64,000 nt of DNA from RGIG5612 sp963599255. Its GTDB lineage: Bacteria > Bacillota > Clostridia > Lachnospirales > Lachnospiraceae. The stretch is from positions 1 to 64,000 of the forward strand of contig CAVBWS010000005.1 in NCBI GenBank assembly GCA_963599255.1, in the 5' to 3' direction. Shown here piece by piece: positions 16,661-26,201 of this stretch. Under the pieces are notes generated by a model. It was not told the DNA's origin, did not search any database, and worked only from the letters and a program-made list of their open reading frames with translations. The position numbers and the translations under genes were made by a program. Position 1 is the first letter of the stretch, and every line of letters starts with the position of its first letter.

Positions 16661-18262
16661 CTATTTTGTATATTCGATTATCTTGCAGCTGTGTTTTCTC
16701 TTGCCGACCCCGGCATCCTTGTTATAGGTAACAGCCACAAGCAAAATCCTGCGATTGATATTTTCAAGAACAGATGGGTACTTCCTATTCAATATTTGCT
16801 CAATCGTTCCTTCCGCTGATTTATTCCACTTTAGCTCAATTACGAGTGCAGGCCAGTCAGAATCAGGCAGCGGAATATAAACAATATCGGCGTATCCTTC
16901 TCCTGCCGGAAGTTCCTCAAACTGAAGGTAGTGATCACGATATGTATAATAAGCCAGCTTAATAACGCTGCGCAGGCTATCCTCCTTGTTATAATGAAGA
17001 GCTGCCGTCTCCTCTGAATGCACCTTCTCGATCTGCTCCGCAACCTTGCTCTCATCCTTCTGAATCGTCGCTGCAAAAAGTGCCTCGCTCTCTCTTAATC
17101 GCTGCAAAGTTGCCTCATGCCGGACCTCATGTATAGACCGCTGGAATTCCCTTTTTATCTCTTCATTAGGAATTCTGGCAACACCTTTTTTATAGTCATA
17201 TGCCAGATAACCCAGATGTATCATCAATGTCAGGACGTCATCCTTTCCATTGAAGGTGGTAAGATCATTGGCAAATCCATTCGTATCAACCTTTACATCC
17301 ACGCCTCCGATAAGCTCTGCTATAGTCTTGGTCAATCCATTAAAATCCCTGCTGATATAATCAAGAAGCCCTTCAGCCGCAGATGTTTCTGTCCAATATG
17401 AATCGAAATCCTCGTTACGGATTGCCTTCATTACTGAGTTAGGATTGTATACAGCACCAACTCCCTTAAAGTCATATCCATCATACCAGAGCTTCATTGT
17501 ATCAAAATCAACTTCATGTTTACAGCACAGGGCTCTAACCTCTTGTTCAGTGAATCCCACAAATTCAGCAAATCTCAGGGGCTTAATCATGGTATACTCG
17601 TCGAAATCAGATATGGCAGACTGCGATCCATCCTTTTTGATCGGAAGAATTCCGGTCATATATGCTGCTGCCACCACCTTAGGAGTAAATGTTCCGTTCT
17701 TGAACCATTCCCTCAGAAGATCCAGATATGCCTTCTGTGCCTGCGGATCATCCTTCGCCTCCCGAATAATGGCATCCCACTCATCGATAATAAAAACAAA
17801 CTTTCTTCCACCAGGCTGCTCCGAAATATCCGTCAATTTTTCCTTTAATTCTCTGCCTGGCAACACAGTCATATTCAAGGTATCCAGCTCCTCAGACAGT
17901 GCCTGAACTATCATGTTGGGAACATCAACTAAAGGAATTCCCTCTCGCCGAGCTCGTGATACAAAACTGGTGATCTCCAGATAAATCACATTATAACTAT
18001 TAAGATGTTTTTTGTATTCATCTGTCGAGGATATCAATTTATCATCGAATAATTCATGCGAATCACACGAGCAATCATAATATGCTGTCAGCATTCTGGC
18101 CGCATATGACTTACCGAACCTGCGCGGTCTGCTGACACAGGTGAGCTTCTTGGATTTACATACTGTCTGATTGATCTTGTCAATCAGCATAGTCTTATCA
18201 ACATAATCTTCATCATTGATTTCAGCAAATAAACTGTTACCGGGATTGATATAGATGCCCAC
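16661..18262 (-). CDS. AAA-ATPase-like / PD-(D/E)XK nuclease-like protein
   Basis: A 533-residue protein of the common family combining an AAA-ATPase-like domain (PF09820 type; P-loop variant SRPRRFGKSYAARML, Walker B FVFIIDEWDA) with a C-terminal PD-(D/E)XK nuclease-like domain (YADIVYIPLPDS ... LVIELKW). I place the start at the GTG at 18262, seven bases after GGAAGGAGG; it gives VGIYINPGN, the usual N-terminus. These proteins occur in many copies in gut Firmicutes and Bacteroidetes, and their biological role is unknown. Confidence 0.85.
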   Translation of the reverse strand: MGIYINPGNSLFAEINDEDYVDKTMLIDKINQTVCKSKKLTCVSRPRRFGKSYAARMLTAYYDCSCDSHELFDDKLISSTDEYKKHLNSYNVIYLEITSFVSRARREGIPLVDVPNMIVQALSEELDTLNMTVLPGRELKEKLTDISEQPGGRKFVFIIDEWDAIIREAKDDPQAQKAYLDLLREWFKNGTFTPKVVAAAYMTGILPIKKDGSQSAISDFDEYTMIKPLRFAEFVGFTEQEVRALCCKHEVDFDTMKLWYDGYDFKGVGAVYNPNSVMKAIRNEDFDSYWTETSAAEGLLDYISRDFNGLTKTIAELIGGVDVKVDTNGFANDLTTFNGKDDVLTLMIHLGYLAYDYKKGVARIPNEEIKREFQRSIHEVRHEATLQRLRESEALFAATIQKDESKVAEQIEKVHSEETAALHYNKEDSLRSVIKLAYYTYRDHYLQFEELPAGEGYADIVYIPLPDSDWPALVIELKWNKSAEGTIEQILNRKYPSVLENINRRILLVAVTYNKDAGVGKRKHSCKIIEYTK

Positions 18263-18291
18263 AGAACCGCCTCCTTCCCATATTCCGGATA

Positions 18292-18620
18292 TCATATGCG
18301 CACAATGCTAATGTCACAGAAGCAGTATGCGACACTGGCTAGTTTTTTGTCAAGTTCATGTGTGTTTCGCATACATTTTCCCGCAACGATATTATATTCA
18401 CGGTTAAATGCAGTGTCAATCTCGCCAGTATCCCGGTAAACGGTAAAATATGCTTTTCCTCCGAAGCCCGTGACACTTCCGAGCTTGTCACCATACACAA
18501 TTATATACGAATCAGGTTGTAAGCGGTAAAACAAATATGTTAGCGAATAGTTGAAGAAGCAATCGCCTATGAAAAATGGCAGGGCGACGCATGCGTCAAA
18601 ACCTATATGATTGCCCCATT
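18292..18620 (-). pseudogene. unrecognised gene remnant upstream of AAA-ATPase-like gene
   Basis: An open frame of about 110 codons, bounded by stops, with protein-like composition (SYIIVYGDKLGSVTGFGG; GKAYFTVYRDTGEIDTAF) but no ATG or GTG with a ribosome binding site at its beginning. It probably is the 3' part of a lost gene. I do not recognise the family. It could be a short real gene with a TTG start at 18534. Confidence 0.3.
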
Positions 18621-18677
18621 AATAGAGTATTCCTGCGCGGAAATTCGCGAGTACTTAGTTATTGCAACAATCCTTTT

Positions 18678-19073
18678 TTATTCACATAGTTCATTTATAA
18701 GCTCAATTACCCTTTCTCTGCCTTGCGGACTGAGTCTTTTGAATTTTTCCACATATAGTTCCATATCATGATTATCCTCGACTAATATAATATCCTTGCC
18801 TTTAGCAGAACATAATACTTTATCTGAAGCCCTGGACATCGGAACATCATATCCTGCAAGCCATGCCTCGGAAACGCCAAGTGCCAATGCAAGCACTGTC
18901 AATTTTTCCTGATTCGGATTACACCTGCCTGCAATATAATGACTGAGCGTACTTCTTGAAAAATTAATATTCATCTTGCGCATATATGGTCTGCATTTAA
19001 CCATTATATCTGCTTGACGAAGATTATTTATTTCCATGTACTTTTTTATTCTTTCACCTGGTGTTGCTTTCAT
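18678..19073 (-). CDS. XRE-family helix-turn-helix regulator
   Basis: 131 residues from the ATG at 19073, which has GGAG at a good distance. A longer frame to 19133 has no ribosome binding site. The N-terminal HTH contains NNLRQADIMVKC and FSRSTLSHYIAGRCNPNQEKLTVLALALGVSEAWLAG, the standard cro/cI-like domain with its C-terminal WLxG. The rest ends in a helical segment (ERVIELINELCE). It resembles solitary phage- or element-type repressors; no other phage genes were seen. Confidence 0.85.
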   Translation of the reverse strand: MKATPGERIKKYMEINNLRQADIMVKCRPYMRKMNINFSRSTLSHYIAGRCNPNQEKLTVLALALGVSEAWLAGYDVPMSRASDKVLCSAKGKDIILVEDNHDMELYVEKFKRLSPQGRERVIELINELCE

Positions 19074-19257
19074 TTCAAATGCTCCGTTATGTCGTTGTGA
19101 CAAATTCAATTTCGCAGTCTCTTCACCGTACAATCACGCATTTATTTGTACTGACTAAATCAGCAAAATCGCCCCTAATGGGGCGCTTTGCTGATTTGGT
19201 AATATTGAAATAGGGTAAGGACGAATCACGCCCTTTTGGGGTTTATAATCAACAGAA

Positions 19258-19449
19258 TCACAAGGATCTGCCAATTAGCTTCTCAGCATTTTTATAATAC
19301 AAAAGCTCTCGTTCAAATTGCGTCAGGTTCAGGTTTGTAACATATGAAACCATTTCTCCTGGATCTTCAAATGCATAGTCACTGCCAAACATAATATTAT
19401 CAATACCAAATACCTTTTTAGTACATTCAAATGCTTCCGACTCCAGCAC
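19258..19449 (-). pseudogene. amidohydrolase (Amidohydro_2) C-terminal remnant
   Basis: 63 codons matching the C-terminal end of TIM-barrel amidohydrolases: IMFGSDYAFEDPGEMVSYV with the conserved Asp, then a helix ending NAEKLIGR. The N-terminal two-thirds with the HxH metal site are absent, so it cannot be active. It marks a decayed gene in a gene-poor stretch. Confidence 0.6.
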
Positions 19450-19527
19450 CCTTATAACAAATGATATTCATAAGCAAAATCCCGTGATTGATAAATTCAG
19501 TAATTGCAGCTTACGACAACGCAACTG

Positions 19528-19749
19528 TTACATTTTTTCTATAGCACATCGCACCTGCCTAAAACTCGGAAATCCGCTATATGGATCCAATGCATCTCCC
19601 GGAATTAAATCTGTTGCATTTGCCTCCTGATATCCATGTATAAAATGCAAGTCTCCAACATTTGATACTTCAGTTAAATTTGCCAGAACATATATTTCTC
19701 CAACATTATTATAAATGCGAACCCTATGGTATGCTCCAAGCAGAATTCT
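19528..19749 (-). pseudogene. unrecognised coding remnant
   Basis: An open frame of about 73 codons without a start, closed upstream by an in-frame TGA. It encodes plausible protein sequence (VGEIYVLANLTEVSNVGDLH). It lies 3' of the amidohydrolase remnant's start. I do not recognise it. The rest of 19450-20040 contains no supported gene. Confidence 0.25.
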
Positions 19750-19944
19750 TCAAATCCTCTCATTCGGGATTTTATAAGATTTTCACAGGAAAATTTTGAT
19801 TTTGTAAAGGCACATTATTCAAGCCAAAGTTACAATTTTTTTGAATATCGGTACTAAACGACATGGAATTGCAATTCTTGCAAATAATATTGCTAAAAGA
19901 TTCAGAATCCGGTCCGGTTATGAAAAAAATAGCTGTAATCTCAT

Positions 19945-19995
19945 ACAGGCAGCAGACGCATCCTGATCGTTCATCAAGATACGTCTGCTGCCTGT
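19945..19995 (-). terminator. strong hairpin after citE-like operon
   Basis: ACAGGCAGCAGACG (19945-19958) pairs perfectly with CGTCTGCTGCCTGT (19982-19995), a 14-bp stem with a 23-base loop, about 45 bases after the citE-like stop. A run of seven T follows after about 15 bases on the minus strand, so termination is likely but not textbook. Confidence 0.5.
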
Positions 19996-20040
19996 GTTTG
20001 GAATACAAATTATATTAGGGTATATTTTGAAAGGACAAAA

Positions 20041-20931
20041 TTAGTTCATCTTTGCTTCCTGTGCCTGAATTGCCTCATATTTTGCGACAACATTCTGAGC
20101 GCTTGTATATACAGGAGTGTCAACCATAGCTCCATCCATGGATACTGATGCAAGGCCCTTAGCGAGTCCTTCTTCTTCGAAGAACTTGATAACCTTCTTA
20201 GAATACTCAACTTCTTCTGCTGTTGGTGAATACAGTTCATGAGCAACCTTGATCTGGCTTGGATGAATAATCATTCTTCCCTCAAATCCCATCTGGCAGC
20301 CATCCTTTGTATTCTGAATAAAATCTTCCATATTAGAATAATCTGCAAATGGTGCATCAAGTGCAAGGATTCCGGCGCTTCTTGCAGCAATACCTACGAT
20401 TGTACGAGCAACATACTGCTCAGCAGCAAGATTTGTTCTCTTAATTCTCATATCGCAGCAATAATCAACAGCGCCGAAGAAGGCAGCTACGATCCTGTCG
20501 CTTGCATGCACGATCTCATTGGCATTCATAATTCCTTCTGCAGTTTCAAGAAGAACCGCAACCTTAACTGTTCCAGGCTCAATTCCTCTCTCCTTCTCAA
20601 GTCTTGTTAATGCTGCATCCAGTCTCTCAACATCTGCCTTATTTCTTGTCTTAGGAAGAGTAACGCCGTCCAGTCCCGGATATACTACTGCCTCAAGGTC
20701 ATCATCGGCAAACTCTGTATGGAATCCATTAATACGCACATATACTGATGCTCCGTTAGTATGAGCATATTCCAGATGTTCTCTTGCCATTTTGCGGGCA
20801 TTTGCCTTCTCCTGTGGCGGAACTGCATCCTCTACGTCAAATGTGATGTTGTCAGCACCATATTTTGCGCATTTGTCCATGAATACTGCATTATTTGCAG
20901 GTACATATAAATTTGTTCTCATTAAAGCCAT
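20041..20931 (-). CDS. citE: citrate lyase beta subunit-like CoA/ACP-thioester lyase (CitE)
   Basis: A 296-residue HpcH/HpaI-family TIM barrel typical of CitE: LYVPANN at the N-terminus, the acidic FDVEDAVPP, the LLETAEGI motif with the metal-ligand Glu, and the GFEGRMIIHPSQI segment. CitE cleaves citryl-ACP to oxaloacetate and acetyl-ACP. Here no citD, citC, citX or citG gene is seen, so the acyl group may be carried by CoA instead, as in citramalyl- or malyl-CoA lyases, or CitD may be elsewhere. It is the last gene of a four-gene operon with malic enzyme. Confidence 0.85.
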   Translation of the reverse strand: MALMRTNLYVPANNAVFMDKCAKYGADNITFDVEDAVPPQEKANARKMAREHLEYAHTNGASVYVRINGFHTEFADDDLEAVVYPGLDGVTLPKTRNKADVERLDAALTRLEKERGIEPGTVKVAVLLETAEGIMNANEIVHASDRIVAAFFGAVDYCCDMRIKRTNLAAEQYVARTIVGIAARSAGILALDAPFADYSNMEDFIQNTKDGCQMGFEGRMIIHPSQIKVAHELYSPTAEEVEYSKKVIKFFEEEGLAKGLASVSMDGAMVDTPVYTSAQNVVAKYEAIQAQEAKMN

Positions 20932-21060
20932 GATAAATTTCCTCCTGTATTAAAACTATCGTAATCAGTCAGCGTTCATATGCCAAAGCACCGCTGTCAA
21001 GCAGTTCTCCTGCAAATGTTTCACACCAACTAAAATTTAAAATCCGGAAAACCGGTATTA

Positions 21061-22002
21061 TTACATTACATTCTGCGGTGTTCCATCAAGGAACTTAACT
21101 ACATTATCAAATACTATATAAGCACGCTTAACCATCGCTTCCTTAGTTGCAAATGCAACATGAGGAGTCAGCAGCGTATTCTTGCAATTCAATAACGGAT
21201 GATCTGACGGAATAGGCGGTTCCATTTCAAATACATCAATACATGCGCCTGCTATTCTATCCTCATTCAAGGCATCTGCAAGTGCCTGACTGTCAAGCAC
21301 AGGACCCCTTGCCAAGTTGATAAGAACAGCATTTTTCTTCATCAGTGCAATCTTGTCCGCATTGATCATATGCTTTGTCTCAGCATTTGACGGAACATGA
21401 AGTGATATAATATCGCACTCAGACATAAGCTCATCAAGGGATACATATTTGATGCCGGTTCCTTCTTTAACTGTTCTGGAATAGGCATAGACCTCGCAGC
21501 CAAATGCCTGTGCTACCTTGGCAACATTCATTCCGATAGCACCTGTGCCTACAATACCAAACTTCTTGCCTTCAAGTTCAAATCCAACCAATCCGTCCTT
21601 TGTCTTACCATTTCTTACAGCCTCATCGCATTTGCTGATATATCTGTACAAACTGATAAGCATACCGAAGACAAGATCAGTTACTGCTGCATTAGAATAT
21701 CCTGAGCAGTTGCAGATCATTATTCCCTGCTCCCTGCATGCATCTGCTGCCACATGATCGATTCCGGTAAATGCTACCGATAACAGCTTGCACTTTTCAA
21801 AGCCCTTAATTACATCAGCATTTAACGGAAGATTGGCCTCAACTATAACATCGGCATCCTTGCCTCTATTGATCAGTTCCGCCGTGTCGGTTACTCTGGT
21901 ATCGTAATAAACGACCTCAACTCTGTCTCCCATTACTTCCTTGGCAATGTTAAGAAGCTTCTCTTTTTCTACGCCCAATGGCTCGATTATTACTAATTTC
22001 AT
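21061..22002 (-). CDS. D-isomer 2-hydroxyacid dehydrogenase (in citrate-lyase-like operon)
   Basis: A 313-residue NAD-dependent 2-hydroxyacid dehydrogenase. The Rossmann motif is GIVGTGAIGMNVA, and the catalytic Arg (LARGPV), Glu (EMEPP) and His (TPHVAF) are all present. It starts two bases after the citF stop, so it is in the operon. Its insertion between citF and citE is unusual. It may make or consume a 2-oxo/2-hydroxy acid tied to the lyase, such as D-malate, D-lactate or a malate analogue. Confidence 0.88.
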   Translation of the reverse strand: MKLVIIEPLGVEKEKLLNIAKEVMGDRVEVVYYDTRVTDTAELINRGKDADVIVEANLPLNADVIKGFEKCKLLSVAFTGIDHVAADACREQGIMICNCSGYSNAAVTDLVFGMLISLYRYISKCDEAVRNGKTKDGLVGFELEGKKFGIVGTGAIGMNVAKVAQAFGCEVYAYSRTVKEGTGIKYVSLDELMSECDIISLHVPSNAETKHMINADKIALMKKNAVLINLARGPVLDSQALADALNEDRIAGACIDVFEMEPPIPSDHPLLNCKNTLLTPHVAFATKEAMVKRAYIVFDNVVKFLDGTPQNVM

Positions 22003-22004
22003 TT

Positions 22005-23576
22005 CTAATTCTCCTTTGGTTTTCTGACTACATCAATTACTGTTCCATCTCTGTATTCTACCACGACGACAATGTCGTCAGTAAATTCTGTAGGCACATG
22101 TGAAAATTCAGCCTTTTTCTCAGCCTGAGCTTTCATTTCTTCAATGGACATTATCGGCAGCTGTGTTTTGCCTAATGCCTTAATGATATCCGTTCTTCGT
22201 GGATTGATCGCAATACCAATATCTGTTACCACAACATCAACAGTTTCTCCCGGAGTTGTTACAGTAGTTACATGATCTCTGATCACGCTGAGCCCTTTCT
22301 TTAGGGCATTGGTTACAACAATTGCCAGCTTAGCTCCTGCTGCACAATCCTGATTGCCGCCTGATGCCGACAATATAACGCCATTAAATCCCGTAATGAC
22401 ATTAACATTAAAGTTTGTGTCGACCTCTGTCGCTCCAAGTATCATTACATCCAGCTGGTTAACGAGTGCTCCCTTATTATGAGGGTTGGCATATTGGCTT
22501 GCACTCATTACCTGATGATTCTTGTTCTTGGAGACCGACGCAATAGCCTGTGTATCGAAGCTCTGGGTGTCTAAAAGTCCTTCAAACAGCCCTGCTTCAA
22601 GCATATCAACGAAATATCCCGTAATACCGCCGGATCCAAATGATCCCTTAATATTCTTTTCTTTCATTATGCTGCCAACTTCAGCAGCAACCGCAATCGA
22701 TGTTCCTCCAGCACCTGTCTGAAGTGACATTCCATTTTTGATATATCCAGCCTCGTCAATAAGCTGGGCCGTCATATGCGCAATCCTGAGGTTCTCTGGA
22801 TCCGTTGTTGCTTTTGTGGGGCCAAATGCTATACCCTCCGGATCTCCGATTGAATCCACCTTTACAACATAATCTACCTTTTCCTGACTTATCTCTATCG
22901 GGCATGCCGGAAATGGCACAAGATTATCCGTAACAGCAATAACCTTATCTGCATATTGTGCATCTGCATAAGCATATGACAACACACCACAAGCCGATTT
23001 GCCATTTGCCCCATTCATGTTGCCGTATTCATCACAGCATGGCGCTGAAATGAAGGCAACATCTATGTGAAGTCGTCCTTCTTCTATAGCGCATGGTCTG
23101 CCTCCATGACTCTGAAATACACAAGGTTCCTTAAGCTTACCAGCGGTAATTGCCTTCGCAAGGGGACCAGGTGAGATCGTGCTCAGCGTAATCTTGCGAA
23201 TCGTTCCATTCTCTGCCATATGAACCAATGGCTCATGGCATTTGAATAACCCCGATGCTGCTATATGTATGTCCTTGATACCTTTCTTTTCGATTGCTTC
23301 CATCACCATATTTACAACATGATCACCATTTCTCATATGGTGATGGAATGAAACAGTCATGCCGTCCTTGATTCCGGCCTTATCTATTGCTTCTTCAATC
23401 GATTTTAGGAGTTTGGGATTAGAAGAGTTATTCGGTTTATTTAATTGGTTTACACGAACCTTAGCTGATACTTTTTCGTATGTTCCTGCAATATGAGTAT
23501 ATGCTCCAGTAAATGGTTCAACATTGCCATAGTTTTCAATATATTTTGGTATTTCTCTTCCTACTGCATTAACCAT
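22005..23576 (-). CDS. citF: citrate lyase alpha subunit-like CoA/ACP transferase (CitF)
   Basis: 523 residues, full length for CitF, with the family's SFHHHMRNGDHVVN motif, HGGRPCAIEEGRLH, the GSGGITGYFVDMLEAG region and the C-terminal DIGIAINPRR. CitF exchanges the acetyl group on the carrier for citrate. Without citD in sight it could act as a CoA-transferase for another hydroxy-di- or tricarboxylate. AAGGGGG precedes the ATG. Confidence 0.9.
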   Translation of the reverse strand: MVNAVGREIPKYIENYGNVEPFTGAYTHIAGTYEKVSAKVRVNQLNKPNNSSNPKLLKSIEEAIDKAGIKDGMTVSFHHHMRNGDHVVNMVMEAIEKKGIKDIHIAASGLFKCHEPLVHMAENGTIRKITLSTISPGPLAKAITAGKLKEPCVFQSHGGRPCAIEEGRLHIDVAFISAPCCDEYGNMNGANGKSACGVLSYAYADAQYADKVIAVTDNLVPFPACPIEISQEKVDYVVKVDSIGDPEGIAFGPTKATTDPENLRIAHMTAQLIDEAGYIKNGMSLQTGAGGTSIAVAAEVGSIMKEKNIKGSFGSGGITGYFVDMLEAGLFEGLLDTQSFDTQAIASVSKNKNHQVMSASQYANPHNKGALVNQLDVMILGATEVDTNFNVNVITGFNGVILSASGGNQDCAAGAKLAIVVTNALKKGLSVIRDHVTTVTTPGETVDVVVTDIGIAINPRRTDIIKALGKTQLPIMSIEEMKAQAEKKAEFSHVPTEFTDDIVVVVEYRDGTVIDVVRKPKEN

Positions 23577-23651
23577 AGATTACCCCCTTTGCTTTTGATC
23601 CTGCCATGTTTTATCGCTGCTTTTGAACAATATCGACTTCTGGCTGCTGCA

Positions 23652-24824
23652 TCAGATTCTTGCAACGCCCGTATCTCTTGCAGCTTTAGCTACTGCCTCG
23701 GCTATAGCCTTGCCTACTCTTGGGTCAAATGCTGCTGGGATTATGTAATCCTCATTCAGCTCTTCGTCTGAAATCAATCCAGCCAATGCATTAGCTGCAG
23801 CAATCTTCATCTCTTCATTGATTTCACTGGCTCTTACATCAAATGCTCCCCTGAAGATACCCGGAAAAGCTAATACGTTATTTATCTGGTTCGGATAATC
23901 AGAACGTCCTGTTGCGCAGACCTTCGCTCCGCCCGCCTTAGCCTCATCTGGGAATATCTCCGGAACCGGATTAGCACATGCAAATATGATCGCATCTCTC
24001 GCCATCGTTCCTACCATTTCCTTGGTTAGCTTGCCCGGAGCTGAGACGCCGATAAACACGTCTGCACCCTTAACAATATCTTCTAACTGTCCTTTATATT
24101 TATTTGGATTAGTGATCTTAGCCATCTGTGCCTTGGCAGTATTAAGACCTTCTCTGCCATCATAGATCGCACCGGAACGGTCACACATGGTTATATCCTT
24201 AATGCCATAATTCACAAGAAGCTTCGTAATGGCAGTTGCTGCAGCACCGGCACCACTTACTGCAACCTTGATATTCTCTTTCTTCTTTCCTACAACCTTA
24301 AGGGCATTCATAATGCCTGCCAGCGTAATGACTGCCGTGCCATGCTGATCATCATGGAAAATAGGAATATCGCACTTGGCTTTAAGCTTTTCTTCAATTT
24401 CAAAACATCTCGGCGCTGATATATCCTCAAGATTAATTCCTCCGAAGCTTCCGGAAATGAGATAAACTGTATTAACAAATTCATCTACATCCTTTGTCTT
24501 AATACATAAAGGAAATGCATCTACACCGCCGAATTCCTTGAAGAGCACACATTTTCCTTCCATAACCGGCATGCCTGCCTCAGGTCCTATATCTCCCAGA
24601 CCCAGAACAGCCGTACCATCTGTTATTACAGCGCACATATTCCACCTTCTGGTTAATTCATATGATTTATTAATATCCTTCTGAACCTCAAGGCATGCCT
24701 GTGCAACTCCCGGCGTATATGCCAAGGAAAGATCTTCCTTGTTTCTTACAGGAACACGGGAAATAACTTCAATTTTTCCTCTTTTTTCTTCATGCATTTT
24801 TAAGCTTTCTTCCGCTATTGTCAT
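23652..24824 (-). CDS. NAD(P)-dependent malic enzyme
   Basis: A 390-residue malic enzyme of the short bacterial type, without a phosphotransacetylase domain. It contains YTPGVAQAC with the catalytic Tyr, the metal-site FHDDQHGTA, the GAGAAA nucleotide loop and FACANPVPEI. It decarboxylates malate to pyruvate. It leads the operon with citF and citE; malate or oxaloacetate from the lyase reaction could be drained to pyruvate. AGGAAGGG precedes the ATG. Confidence 0.93.
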   Translation of the reverse strand: MTIAEESLKMHEEKRGKIEVISRVPVRNKEDLSLAYTPGVAQACLEVQKDINKSYELTRRWNMCAVITDGTAVLGLGDIGPEAGMPVMEGKCVLFKEFGGVDAFPLCIKTKDVDEFVNTVYLISGSFGGINLEDISAPRCFEIEEKLKAKCDIPIFHDDQHGTAVITLAGIMNALKVVGKKKENIKVAVSGAGAAATAITKLLVNYGIKDITMCDRSGAIYDGREGLNTAKAQMAKITNPNKYKGQLEDIVKGADVFIGVSAPGKLTKEMVGTMARDAIIFACANPVPEIFPDEAKAGGAKVCATGRSDYPNQINNVLAFPGIFRGAFDVRASEINEEMKIAAANALAGLISDEELNEDYIIPAAFDPRVGKAIAEAVAKAARDTGVARI

Positions 24825-25128
24825 GTTGTATCCCTTCCTAACAATGTTCTTATAACATTCATTTACAATAATGAAATTCGACTGTTAAAACTATTTTCAG
24901 CATTATTATCTGATATATTTTTTTTATTTTCAGTATCAGAGATAACAATTTCAGCTGCTTATCCGTGAAAATTGTCCTATATTTGGTCGTCGTAGCATTT
25001 GTCAAAAACCCTTATCGTCATAATTCCGGACTCTTTCTTTACGCAAGTCGAGACTTCCCATACCCTCTCCGGGCACAGGAAGTCTCAGCAAGGGTTTTAT
25101 ATATTCATTTTGTAAGGATGTACAATTA
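24825..25128. promoter_or_regulatory. intergenic region with malic-enzyme promoter and downstream hairpin
   Basis: The 304-base gap has no gene. TTATCTGATA (24906-24915) and TATCAGAGATAA (24934-24945) form an inverted repeat upstream of the malic enzyme gene and could be an operator. GAGACTTCC (25050-25058) pairs with GGAAGTCTC (25078-25086) after the stop of the operon to the right; no T-run follows it. Confidence 0.45.
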
Positions 25129-26112
25129 TTAAATATCTACCTGGTTTATCAATTCTTCTCCATTTTGAAATCTTTTAATGTTTTCGCAAAATACATCAAC
25201 TGCTCTATCCATGAATTTTTCACTTGGAGCTGAAAAATGAGGAGTAATTATCACGTTTTTCATATCCCACAAAGGACTGCTTTCCGGCAAAGGTTCTGTT
25301 TCAAAACAATCAAGTGCTGCTCCCTTTATTATTCCATTTTGAAGAGCCTTGATAAGGTCACCCTCATTTACAACTTTTCCTCTGGAAATATTTATAAAAT
25401 ATGCACTTTTTTTCATTACACTAAGCTTGTCCATATCAATCAAATGATATGTTTTATCAGAAAGCGGAGTAAGTATTAATACAAAATCTCCCTGAGCCAT
25501 GGCTTTCTTAATCTCGGAGTCTGGATATACCGTGTCATAATTAGGAAGATTACAAGCCTTTCTCTTCACACCTATGACCTTCATCCCCATGAAACTCGCA
25601 AGCCGTGCTACTTCCGCCCCGATTGTTCCTGCGCCAACAATAGCAAGTGTTTTTCCTTCCGGTTCCATTGGCGGACCGTCAAATGCATGACTCCACTCGT
25701 GCCGCTGCTGTGCGTAATGCATCTCTGGAAAATGTCTTAAAAAACTAATTATATATCCCATCGCTGTAACTGCCATAGTTCTGGCCATTACACCCTTAGC
25801 ATTTGTTATCACTATCGGCAGAGAAGATATTTCCGATGCAAGAAGTGCATCAACTCCGGCAGAAAAGGAATATATCATTTTTAATTTTTTCGATTTTTTG
25901 CAATATTCTACCGGCATCTTATATGTAGGTGACTCGTTTCCGCCCCATATAAACAATATTTCTCCGTCTGCACCCTTTTCTAATGCTTCCTGCTCAGTTT
26001 CGCACCAAATAACATTGCCCATTGCAGTGTTCTGTATCCGCTCTAGGTGCTCTTGTGCAAGCACCATCGGAACAGGATTTCCTGTTTTAAAAATAATTAC
26101 TATATCTGCCAT
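25129..26112 (-). CDS. D-2-hydroxyacid dehydrogenase, cluster 1
   Basis: 327 residues with Rossmann motif VGAGTIGAEVARL, catalytic Arg in ISRGKV, Glu in ETEPLP and His in TPHFSAP. It is a close paralog of the protein at 43946-44929: same length, both starting MAD[IV]V, with shared EQEALEKG and LFIWGG. It is the last gene of importer cluster 1. The two paralogs sit at the end of operons that also encode M24 proteins, so the substrate is probably a 2-oxo or 2-hydroxy acid made in the same pathway. Confidence 0.88.
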   Translation of the reverse strand: MADIVIIFKTGNPVPMVLAQEHLERIQNTAMGNVIWCETEQEALEKGADGEILFIWGGNESPTYKMPVEYCKKSKKLKMIYSFSAGVDALLASEISSLPIVITNAKGVMARTMAVTAMGYIISFLRHFPEMHYAQQRHEWSHAFDGPPMEPEGKTLAIVGAGTIGAEVARLASFMGMKVIGVKRKACNLPNYDTVYPDSEIKKAMAQGDFVLILTPLSDKTYHLIDMDKLSVMKKSAYFINISRGKVVNEGDLIKALQNGIIKGAALDCFETEPLPESSPLWDMKNVIITPHFSAPSEKFMDRAVDVFCENIKRFQNGEELINQVDI

Positions 26113-26201
26113 ATTAGTTACCTCTTGTACTCTGTCATATATATTTTCTCATACTCCATAATCAGTGTAAAAAAGAAAAAAGACATACTGGTATGCAAAA
26201 A

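Noticed and set aside
16661..18262. An anti-phage defence system made of the AAA/PD-(D/E)XK protein and the XRE regulator
   Set aside because: The protein family is very common in this group with no known defence role, and no partner genes (methylase, toxin, helicase) are next to it.
19772..20008. A 78-codon ORF upstream of the citE-like terminator
   Set aside because: It runs through the terminator hairpin, has no ribosome binding site and no protein-like features.
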